A stretch of DNA of 5,462 bases from Gammaproteobacteria bacterium (GTDB lineage: Bacteria; Pseudomonadota; Gammaproteobacteria; GRL18). Below the pieces are notes generated by a model. It did not search any database, was not told the origin of the DNA, and saw only the letters and a list, made by a program, of their open reading frames with translations. This document shows, in pieces, positions 1 through 5,412 of the stretch (positions within the stretch are counted from its first letter, which is position 1; each line of letters begins with the position of its first letter). Position numbers and translations under genes: made by a program. The stretch lies in NCBI GenBank assembly GCA_023144715.1, contig JAGLFC010000138.1:1-5462 (forward strand). The letters run 5' to 3'.

Positions 1-179
1 TTTTGGATGCGTCAACACTTTTTTTAAGTTTTCTATAATAAATTTTAATTTAGTCTATTTTTAGTAACTTAGTTTTTATTAAATCGCCATTTTATAAGGC
101 TTTAACAAAATAACAGTCGATAATGGAAAAGAATGTTCAGAACATGAATCCATGAAAGAAAATAAATTTAAAAAGCGTT

Positions 180-731
180 CTATTGATAAGGATCACCCAT
201 TGCTTCCACGAGTTCTTCTTCAACATTTGCAGGATAATGGTATTTACCACCAAAAAATAGAAGTGGCTCTATACTGTTTTCATTATGATACAATTCATCC
301 ACTTCACCTACTACAATCCAATGATCACCTCCATCATACTGTTGACTTAATTTACAAGAAAATGAGGCAATACAATCTTTAAGTCTTGGTGCGCTTGATG
401 GGTTGCTAAAAAGTTTTTCATAGAATATATCGGTGTCATCTATCGTTGTTTTTGCACCTGCAAAATGATTGGATAACTCCTCTTGATGTATACCAAGAAT
501 ATTCACACTAAAACGTGCACCTTTTTTAAGCAAATCAGAAAAAACTGCTTTTTTTGAGGGACAAACCAATAATTGAATAGGGTCAAGAGAAAGTGAACTG
601 ACTGCGTTTGCCGTCATACATCTCACTTCAGATTCATGCTCAATGATCAGTATGGTCACGCCTGTTGCAAACAGACCAATCGTATTTCGATAATTTTGTG
701 CTAGAGAGGTTTGTTTTGCTTCTTTCATCAT
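180..731 (-). CDS. Flavin reductase-family protein (FMN-binding split barrel)
   Basis: The 183-residue protein matches the flavin reductase domain family (HpaC-like), which usually passes NAD(P)H electrons to FMN or FAD, often for a partner monooxygenase. The family pattern is complete: GLFATGV near residue 19, MTANAVSSLSLDP (39-51) that contacts the flavin phosphate and ring, NILG...LSNHFAG (77-92), DHWIVVGEVDEL (136-147), and LLFFGGKYH (157-165) near the C-terminus. The length is typical for a stand-alone reductase. No signal peptide is visible, so it should be cytoplasmic. The start is the first of two adjacent ATG codons; ribosome-binding sequence is weak for either. The gene follows the terminator of the small secreted-protein gene, so it is probably transcribed separately. 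No monooxygenase partner lies in the window, and the physiological substrate cannot be told. Some members bind flavin without being reductases. Confidence 0.88.
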   Translation of the reverse strand: MMKEAKQTSLAQNYRNTIGLFATGVTILIIEHESEVRCMTANAVSSLSLDPIQLLVCPSKKAVFSDLLKKGARFSVNILGIHQEELSNHFAGAKTTIDDTDIFYEKLFSNPSSAPRLKDCIASFSCKLSQQYDGGDHWIVVGEVDELYHNENSIEPLLFFGGKYHYPANVEEELVEAMGDPYQ

Positions 732-821
732 AACTTATATTCTTCATTTTTATTTTATTCAATAACTACGGTAAATAAGGCTCAAACCTATTTTTTTCAA
801 CTAGAATTAAAATAGACAAGC

Positions 822-854
822 AAAAAAATACCAGTCTAAATTTCTCTAGACTGG
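822..854 (-). terminator. Intrinsic terminator after the globule-like gene
   Basis: A perfect 8-bp stem, CCAGTCTA (831-838) with TAGACTGG (847-854), encloses an 8-base loop. On the minus strand the stem is followed by TATTTTTTTG. It begins about 23 bases after the stop codon of the gene at 878-1165 and separates that gene from the flavin reductase gene. The plus strand also shows a shorter T run after the stem, but no plus-strand gene leads into it. Confidence 0.88.
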
Positions 855-877
855 CATTTTTACAATAATAAAATAAT

Positions 878-1165
878 TTATTGTTGATGAACAGGTGCTA
901 CTGGAGCGGGTGCATATTGTTGTTGCTGCTGAGGATAGCCGTAACCACCACGATAATAATTATCGTCATCATCATTACTAAACATATCTTCCATTTCTTC
1001 CATCCAATATCTTGGATCCCACTCATCATATTCATTACAATTAGGAATCTTGCCATAAGGGCCATGACACTCATTGCTACTACTGCCCCACCATGATGCT
1101 GAAGCATTTGAAGTAAGACCTAACATAAGTGCTGCAAAAACAGCCACTGAAATCATTTTATTCAT
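878..1165 (-). CDS. Small secreted protein resembling sulfur globule proteins
   Basis: This 95-residue protein starts with a signal peptide (basic MNK, hydrophobic stretch 5-18, likely cleavage after ASA at 21-23). The mature part is low in complexity: WWGSSS, an aromatic and acidic segment DPRYWMEEMEDMF (50-62), a run of four Asp (65-68), a Tyr/Gly patch YYRGGYGYP (70-78), five Gln, then a Pro/Ala tail. Two cysteines (33 and 43) could form a disulfide. Gly/Tyr-rich secreted proteins of this size coat periplasmic sulfur globules in purple sulfur bacteria and other sulfur storers. The nearby sox genes make that role plausible, but the match is by composition and motif, not a firm family assignment. 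The Met at 1165 is preferred over the ATG two codons upstream because only it has a well-spaced ribosome-binding site. The gene has its own terminator and probably its own promoter. An unrelated exported hypothetical protein remains possible. Confidence 0.72.
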   Translation of the reverse strand: MNKMISVAVFAALMLGLTSNASASWWGSSSNECHGPYGKIPNCNEYDEWDPRYWMEEMEDMFSNDDDDNYYRGGYGYPQQQQQYAPAPVAPVHQQ

Positions 1166-1171
1166 AGACAT

Positions 1172-1177
1172 CTCTCC
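1172..1177 (-). promoter_or_regulatory. Ribosome-binding site fixing the start at 1165
   Basis: The minus strand reads GGAGAG here. It lies 6 bases from the ATG at 1165 but directly abuts the ATG at 1171, which is too close to be used. The shorter protein beginning MNKMISV is therefore the better call. Confidence 0.7.
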
Positions 1178-1202
1178 ATTAATTTAATATTTTTAATTTT
1201 TA

Positions 1203-1208
1203 ATTATA
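1203..1208 (-). promoter_or_regulatory. Possible -10 element close to the globule-like gene
   Basis: The minus strand reads TATAAT exactly, 37 bases upstream of the start codon at 1165, which would give a leader of about 30 bases. The -35 region is poor: the hexamer at 17-base spacing is GGTTTA. A promoter here would need an activator. The surrounding DNA is nearly all A and T, so a chance match is likely. Confidence 0.3.
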
Positions 1209-1257
1209 GTTAATTTGAAAAACAATAAACCATGCCACCGCTACAACCTAGGATCAA

Positions 1258-1269
1258 ATCAAATTTGAT
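1258..1269. repeat. 12-bp perfect palindrome ATCAAATTTGAT
   Basis: The sequence equals its own reverse complement and is preceded by a further ATCAA copy at 1253-1257. It lies upstream of the -10-like element at 1203-1208 and downstream of the promoter at 1356-1383. It could be a regulator-binding site, but the half-sites do not fit the FNR pattern (TTGAT-N4-ATCAA), and no regulator can be named. Confidence 0.3.
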
Positions 1270-1355
1270 ATTCTCCCCCCACTTATACAAAATAGGCAAG
1301 CCAGTTCTCTGCAAACTTAACACTATACAGACATAGATCCTGCGGTATAAGAGCG

Positions 1356-1383
1356 ATTATAACATGGCATAAAGAAAAATCAA
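1356..1383 (-). promoter_or_regulatory. Candidate sigma70 promoter, TTGATT-16-TATAAT
   Basis: On the minus strand a -35 element TTGATT (1378-1383) stands 16 bases before an exact TATAAT (1356-1361). This is the best promoter match I found in the window. Transcription would start near 1349 and run toward the gene at 878-1165, giving an untranslated leader of about 180 bases, or producing a separate small RNA. Confidence 0.5.
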
Positions 1384-1552
1384 TGGGACTCATCCCACGT
1401 ATGAATGATGGCATATTTCACTTCATTTATTAAGAGATTTTTTGATAAACAATCACTATAATGAAAGCAATACAATTATTTTTCAATAGTAAATAAGAAT
1501 ATAACATAACTCTAATATAGATACTATATCTTTTATATTTAAATTGATTTAA

Positions 1553-2806
1553 TCAACCCTGTGACTCAATATTTATTATAAGTTGTTGTATTGCTGTTCG
1601 CCTTATTTTTCCCATATTATTTCTAGGGATTTTATTCACTTTTATTAATTGTCTTGGTTGATAATGAGAAGGAATATTGTGTTTAATCCAACATTCAAAT
1701 GCTTCTATTGAAGCATTATTTTGTATAATTTTAGGCACACAAAATAAAGCAATAATGGTATGTCCCCAATTTTCATGCTGAGAATAACCTATCGCAATAT
1801 CACTAAAAAAATCAGTAGATGATGGCTTTGAAATCAATAATGACTCAATCCATTCTGGGGCTATATTTTCACCACCCACAATAATCATATTATCATTACG
1901 TCCTATGATGGATAAATAACCTTTCTCAAGTACCACTTTATCCTCTGTGATAAACCAGTATTGTTTAACAGCTTTTATAAAGCGATCAGTATAGCCAGAA
2001 AATATCATATCCCCTTTTAATTTTAATACTCCCTCTGGCGTTAGTTTAGCTGAAAAACCATCCATAATTTTTAATTTTTCAGGTGTTCTACCAATTGCAA
2101 CCGTAGAGCTTGCCTCAGTCATACCATAACTTATAAATATCGGCCAGCCTGAGGATACTGCTCGTTGATAAAGACTATCAGAGATCTTATCACCACCAAT
2201 TAAAGCATATTTTAATGATTTTGGGGGTGCTATATCCTGACTGAATTCCAATAACTTAAATAACATCCTTGGTACTAAAGAAATATGAGTCACCGCATAA
2301 TGTTTAATATCAGACCAAACCTTTTGTGCATCAAAGCCTTGATGCAATAATAAACAGGCATTATTAAACCAACAACGATAAATAATCATCACACCTGCAA
2401 TATGATTTAAGGGCATACAATTGAGCCATATTGAAGCAGAATTAAGAGAAATTATTTTAACAAAATAATGGCAATGAGAAAAAATATTCTGCCGACTGAT
2501 CAATGCAATTTTAGGCTGTGCCTGACTGCCACTCGTAGCAATAGCCAGTGCTATATTATGAACATTAATAGTCTTTCCATGATAGGTTTCTGTAAATAGA
2601 ATTTTTTGATTAAGAAAGGCATTTATTAGCAATATACTTGAATCAAACACCTTATTTTTTGATAAAACAAGGGGCTTTAATTCACTAGAATGACCAATAA
2701 AACTATTAAGAAATGGCTTTAAATCCGCCCATAAATATTTTTTATCTTGATAGAGAATAGTCAGTGTACAATTATTTACGTCCAATATGAATACAGGCAA
2801 TACCAA
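1553..2806 (-). CDS. menE: o-Succinylbenzoate-CoA ligase (MenE-like)
   Basis: This adenylate-forming ligase most resembles MenE, which activates o-succinylbenzoate to its CoA ester in menaquinone synthesis in the cytoplasm. Visible motifs, numbered from 2806, are: phosphate-binding loop ATSGSQAQPK (90-99), MPLNHIAG (131-138) matching the MenE PLFHVGG region, THISLVPRML (173-182), SYGMTEASS (226-234), hinge region GRNDNMIIVGGENI (302-315), and the C-terminal catalytic lysine in PRNNMGKIRR (Lys400). Two positions are unusual: the usual TSGSTG is TSGSQA, and the usual TGD is TED (287-289). At about 417 residues it is slightly shorter than typical MenE, mostly at the N-terminus. There is no nearby ATG. 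TTG codons at 2806, 2800 and 2785 are the candidate starts and none has a good ribosome-binding site, so translation is probably coupled to ubiE, whose 3' end it overlaps. Another acyl-CoA ligase activity cannot be excluded, but the ubiE neighbour supports MenE. Confidence 0.82.
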   Translation of the reverse strand: MVLPVFILDVNNCTLTILYQDKKYLWADLKPFLNSFIGHSSELKPLVLSKNKVFDSSILLINAFLNQKILFTETYHGKTINVHNIALAIATSGSQAQPKIALISRQNIFSHCHYFVKIISLNSASIWLNCMPLNHIAGVMIIYRCWFNNACLLLHQGFDAQKVWSDIKHYAVTHISLVPRMLFKLLEFSQDIAPPKSLKYALIGGDKISDSLYQRAVSSGWPIFISYGMTEASSTVAIGRTPEKLKIMDGFSAKLTPEGVLKLKGDMIFSGYTDRFIKAVKQYWFITEDKVVLEKGYLSIIGRNDNMIIVGGENIAPEWIESLLISKPSSTDFFSDIAIGYSQHENWGHTIIALFCVPKIIQNNASIEAFECWIKHNIPSHYQPRQLIKVNKIPRNNMGKIRRTAIQQLIINIESQG

Positions 2807-3488
2807 AAAATAAATTATAATAACTTACTTTTGAAAAACCAGCCTCTTCAATTAATTGTTGCATTTCTTCCTGAGCAGGAAAACGTTGAATGGATTCAAT
2901 TAAATACTGATAGGCTTCAGGTTGTCCTGCAACCAAAGCCCCTAAGCGTGGGATAATATATTGATTATACAGATTATAAAAAGGGCGGATTAATGCCATA
3001 GGACGTGAAAATTCCAGACAATAATACTGCCCTTCTGGTTTTAATACACGATGTATTTCTTTTAACGCTTCGCTCATACTCGTCATATTGCGAATACCAA
3101 AAGAAATAGTCAGTTTATCAATACTATTATCGACAAAAGGAAGTTGTTCACCCAGAGCCGCAATATTATTGAGTGTGATTGAATGAGATTTTTTCCCTGC
3201 TTGCATCATGTCAATACTCGGATCAACGACAATCACATTCGCGCCTTTTGCCACTAATTTTCGTGCAATATCGCCTGTACCGCCTGCGAGATCGATAATA
3301 ATATCAGTGGGTTTAAAATGTATTTTATTAACAAAAGAACGTTTCCAAAAGCGATGTGTGCCAAAGCTCATAAAGTCATTCATTAAATCATAGCGGGGAG
3401 CAACAAGTTGGAAAACACGGCGAATTTTTTTACTGCGTTCATTTTGTGAGACGGTCTGCTGACCAAAGGTATTATCAAGCTTATTCAT
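2772..3488 (-). CDS. ubiE: UbiE/MenG-family quinone C-methyltransferase, divergent
   Basis: The 238-residue protein belongs to the UbiE/COQ5 family, SAM-dependent enzymes that C-methylate demethylmenaquinone and, in ubiquinone makers, the benzoquinol precursor. Family signatures are VAPRYDLMNDFMSFGTHRFWK (29-49), SAM-binding DLAGGTGD (66-73), an acidic residue after the second strand (Asp89), SFGIRNMT (129-136), RVLKPEG (147-153), CLEFSRP (157-163) and AYQYLIESIQRFPAQE (192-207). It is about a dozen residues shorter than E. coli UbiE (251), with the loss mainly between Asp89 and LPF (116-118). The usual N-A before E-x-LPF reads L-G here (112-113), which would alter a SAM-binding position. It overlaps menE and follows soxKL by 60 bases, so it may be a menaquinone-specific paralogue. 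No ribosome-binding site precedes the ATG; instead a hairpin ends two bases before it. Family is certain; exact substrate is inferred. Confidence 0.88.
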   Translation of the reverse strand: MNKLDNTFGQQTVSQNERSKKIRRVFQLVAPRYDLMNDFMSFGTHRFWKRSFVNKIHFKPTDIIIDLAGGTGDIARKLVAKGANVIVVDPSIDMMQAGKKSHSITLNNIAALGEQLPFVDNSIDKLTISFGIRNMTSMSEALKEIHRVLKPEGQYYCLEFSRPMALIRPFYNLYNQYIIPRLGALVAGQPEAYQYLIESIQRFPAQEEMQQLIEEAGFSKVSYYNLFFGIACIHIGRK

Positions 3489-3490
3489 AT

Positions 3491-3525
3491 CAGGTACAAT
3501 TAAATTAAAGCATTAATTATACCTG
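3491..3525 (-). promoter_or_regulatory. Long hairpin or operator abutting the ubiE start
   Basis: CAGGTACAATTAA (3491-3503) and TTAATTATACCTG (3513-3525) form a 13-bp inverted repeat around a 9-base loop. The only mismatch in DNA becomes a U-G pair in the minus-strand RNA. The stem ends two bases before the ubiE ATG and covers the place where a ribosome-binding site should be. No T run follows on either strand, so it is not a simple terminator. The upstream arm contains TATAAT on the minus strand (3516-3521), so it could also be an operator over a ubiE-menE promoter, though no good -35 is visible. Confidence 0.55.
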
Positions 3526-3548
3526 AAATTGATGAAAGCTGAAATAAA

Positions 3549-4487
3549 TTAAGGTTTAACCGTCGTTAAACCAAGGCTTAACCAAGACTGCATACCACCA
3601 CGATACCATTTTAATTTATAAGCAGGATAACCGAGTTTTATCAATGTTTCGATATTAGTAGATGACTGTGGACACCAACTACCATTACAAAATAGTATAA
3701 GCGTTTTTGCATTACGGAAATCACGCTTACCATTAGCCATCAACACACCAAAGTCTTTTGTTAAAATATCATTCAGCACTTCTGCTTCTGAATCTACTAC
3801 AAATGTACCTTGTGAATCTAAACTAATTTTATTCCAAGGAATACTGACAGAACCCGGAATCGTACCTTGTTGTACCCATTCTGGTGTACGAGAATCCACT
3901 ACAAGCGCACTATTATCACCATGATTGGCACGAGTTAAGAAATATAATACTTCTAATTCACCAATGGTACCGACTCCATCAGCAACAGTAATCGGTTGTA
4001 CACAAAAAGGAGGACAGGCTCTACCTGTATGGGAAAATGTTTTTGGAACAGTGGCTGTTTTACTGGTTTCACGAGTAATCGTAACAAGTTTACCATTATG
4101 AACCACATCCACTGTCTTTATAGATGTCGTAATATAACCTGCACCACTGACACTGGATCCTGATATTGCCCCACCACCTAAATAAGCAGGAGTCGTGAGA
4201 TTTTTTTGACCTTTTTGTGAAATCGCTTGCTCATAGCCATAACTGCCTTGACGTTCTGCTTTACCTGCTAACTTAATAGCTTTATCAAAATCACCTGCTT
4301 TTAAAGCAGTTTTCGCTTTTTTGATCAACTTACCGGTATCACGCCACTCTCCGCCAATAGAGGCGGCATGTTTTCTTGAAGTATCGGCTTTTTCGATGGC
4401 TTTTTTTGCCATACTTTCACTAGCCGCCATCACATTACTGCTTATAACCAAGGCAAAGCTTAATAAGATCATGGTCATTATTTTCAT
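3549..4487 (-). CDS. soxK/soxL: SoxK-SoxL fusion: SoxXA-binding domain plus rhodanese
   Basis: The 312-residue exported protein joins two Sox proteins that are separate genes in Allochromatium vinosum (soxBXAKL). A signal peptide (about 1-22, ending VMAA) leads into a SoxXA-binding (SoxK/SAXB) domain at 23-95, recognised by the ASIGGEWRDTGKLIKKA stretch (42-58), KAGDFDKAIKLAGKAERQG (63-81) and YEQAISQKG (85-93). A Gly/Ser linker (103-118) follows. The SoxL part begins about 123 with VDVVHNGKLVTITR (126-139) and CPPFCVQP (158-165), then a rhodanese domain at 175-310 with DSRTPEW (198-204), IPGSVSIPW (210-218) and the catalytic loop FCNGSWCPQS (266-275), Cys267 being the likely persulfide carrier. 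SoxK tightens and activates the SoxXA complex; SoxL is thought to move sulfane sulfur. There is no second signal peptide or internal stop between the halves. It starts 42 bases after soxA with a strong ribosome-binding site, consistent with one operon. Confidence 0.88.
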   Translation of the reverse strand: MKIMTMILLSFALVISSNVMAASESMAKKAIEKADTSRKHAASIGGEWRDTGKLIKKAKTALKAGDFDKAIKLAGKAERQGSYGYEQAISQKGQKNLTTPAYLGGGAISGSSVSGAGYITTSIKTVDVVHNGKLVTITRETSKTATVPKTFSHTGRACPPFCVQPITVADGVGTIGELEVLYFLTRANHGDNSALVVDSRTPEWVQQGTIPGSVSIPWNKISLDSQGTFVVDSEAEVLNDILTKDFGVLMANGKRDFRNAKTLILFCNGSWCPQSSTNIETLIKLGYPAYKLKWYRGGMQSWLSLGLTTVKP

Positions 4488-4493
4488 TATATT

Positions 4494-4498
4494 CTCCT
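4494..4498 (-). promoter_or_regulatory. Strong ribosome-binding site for soxKL
   Basis: The minus strand reads AGGAG, 6 bases before the ATG at 4487. It supports the start MKIMTM and shows that soxKL is translated efficiently and independently of soxA, unlike ubiE and menE downstream, which lack such a site. Confidence 0.75.
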
Positions 4499-4529
4499 AA
4501 AAATATCTTTTATTATTGACAAACGCTGT

Positions 4530-5369
4530 TTATTTACGAGCGCCTGGACCATTTAATTCCAAACCATTACTCATATAAGTCAAAAAATACTCCAGATTGC
4601 GATATTCTTTGCCCTGAGCTTTAAATGGTTTCGCTCTTACTTGCTTATTACAACCTGTAATACGTCTATGTAATGTACCGACTGTCCCCCACTTAGACCG
4701 ATAGACTGGAAAATGAGTCGTATGACCTAAAGTCGTACTCAATACTTCTGAACGAATTTTATTACCGGGATTTTGTATATGACAATTAGCACAAGAAAAA
4801 TTTAATTGACCTCTACGAGTAAAATAAAAGGCTTTGCCCTCTTCATAGGCCGCCAAAGCACCGGCATCACCTTTAGGAATGACGACTTGTGTTTTTTTAC
4901 CACGAGATTCATAGGCAACATAAGATAAAAGATCATTAATTTTACCTTTTTTGTATTTTAATGGTTTTTCACCATTGGCTTCTCGACACTGATTAAGAGC
5001 AAGTGGTAAAGTAATAACCATGCCCTTTTCTTTATTCCAACGAGGGTATTTATGAGCAATCACAGGGCCATCAGCAAAACAATCTTTATAGGTTTTACCG
5101 TTGGCAAAAGGGGTATCCCACATTTCTTGACCTGAATCAATAAACATTTCATAAGGAGGAAATTCTTCAATCGCTTCCCAGCTTTCTCTGCCTGCTTTAT
5201 CATACGCATAAGCACCATTGGCAAATTCTTGTAATTTTATATCGGGAAAACGTGTTTCATAATATTTAACCAGATTTTTACGATCTTGTTCTGGAGTGCT
5301 TGCTGATACATTGTTGATGACAATTCCCAGCAAACCTGCTATCACTAATTTAAGTATTAACTTATTCAT
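4530..5369 (-). CDS. soxA: SoxA, single-haem c-type cytochrome of thiosulfate oxidation
   Basis: SoxA pairs with SoxX in the periplasm and oxidatively couples thiosulfate to the cysteine arm of SoxYZ, the first step of the Sox pathway. From the ATG at 5369 the protein has 279 residues: signal peptide MNKLILKLVIAGLLGIV with likely cleavage after VSA (23), the SoxA-typical EFPPYE (69-74) and TPFANGKTYKDCF (86-98), one haem site CANCH (193-197), and TGCN (238-241), whose Cys240 matches the active-site cysteine persulfide that ligates the haem. The N-terminal half carries no CxxCH; Cys97 and Cys128 there probably form the conserved disulfide. This makes it a single-haem SoxA rather than the two-haem Rhodovulum type. 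An in-frame upstream ATG at 5459 is rejected because it would bury the signal peptide and overlap the soxX 3' end. The gene lies 43 bases after soxX and 42 before soxKL. Confidence 0.96.
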   Translation of the reverse strand: MNKLILKLVIAGLLGIVINNVSASTPEQDRKNLVKYYETRFPDIKLQEFANGAYAYDKAGRESWEAIEEFPPYEMFIDSGQEMWDTPFANGKTYKDCFADGPVIAHKYPRWNKEKGMVITLPLALNQCREANGEKPLKYKKGKINDLLSYVAYESRGKKTQVVIPKGDAGALAAYEEGKAFYFTRRGQLNFSCANCHIQNPGNKIRSEVLSTTLGHTTHFPVYRSKWGTVGTLHRRITGCNKQVRAKPFKAQGKEYRNLEYFLTYMSNGLELNGPGARK

Positions 5370-5380
5370 TATTCTATTAA

Positions 5381-5384
5381 CCTT
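5381..5384 (-). promoter_or_regulatory. Ribosome-binding site supporting the soxA start
   Basis: The minus strand reads AAGG, 11 bases before the ATG at 5369. The spacing is a little long, but together with the signal peptide that begins at this Met it supports the shorter soxA call. Confidence 0.45.
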
Positions 5385-5412
5385 GTGTATTGACTGCTTT
5401 ATAATATAACTC

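Larger units (their letters stand above)
1178..1552. other. Gene-poor gap between menE and the globule-like gene
   Basis: No convincing gene lies here. Positions 1178-1230 and 1411-1552 are extremely AT-rich, while roughly 1231-1400 is about 41% G+C by hand count and includes a run of six C at 1275-1280. The gap holds a sigma70-like promoter (1356-1383, minus), a second -10-like element (1203-1208, minus), a perfect palindrome (1258-1269), and short hairpins TGGGA-CTCA-TCCCA (1384-1397) and ATATAG-ATA-CTATAT (1515-1529). None of the hairpins has a U-tract on the minus strand, so I see no clear terminator for menE. A 48-codon open stretch without an ATG at its head (minus, 1210-1356) may be chance. 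Confidence 0.6.

Noticed and set aside
133..145. Palindrome ATGTTC-A-GAACAT downstream of the flavin reductase
   Set aside because: It is perfect, but has no U-tract, no promoter nearby and no gene to regulate within the window. It fits no operator that I recognise.
152..382. A 76-codon plus-strand reading frame
   Set aside because: It lies mostly antisense to the flavin reductase gene, whose motifs are complete. The product has no recognisable domain, and there is no convincing ribosome-binding site.
732..830. Promoter for the flavin reductase gene
   Set aside because: Several weak matches (for example TTGAGC-17-TTGAAT) occur, but none stands out from the AT-rich background, so none is listed.
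881..1107. Reading frames on both strands overlapping the globule-like gene
   Set aside because: They come from the repetitive Asp, Gln and Tyr codons of the real gene. Neither has a signal peptide start or a ribosome-binding site as good as that of 878-1165.
1543..1556. TTGAT-TTA-ATCAA at the menE stop as a terminator or FNR site
   Set aside because: The stem is only 5 bp of mostly A-T pairs with no U-tract, and the 3-base spacing does not fit the FNR consensus of four.
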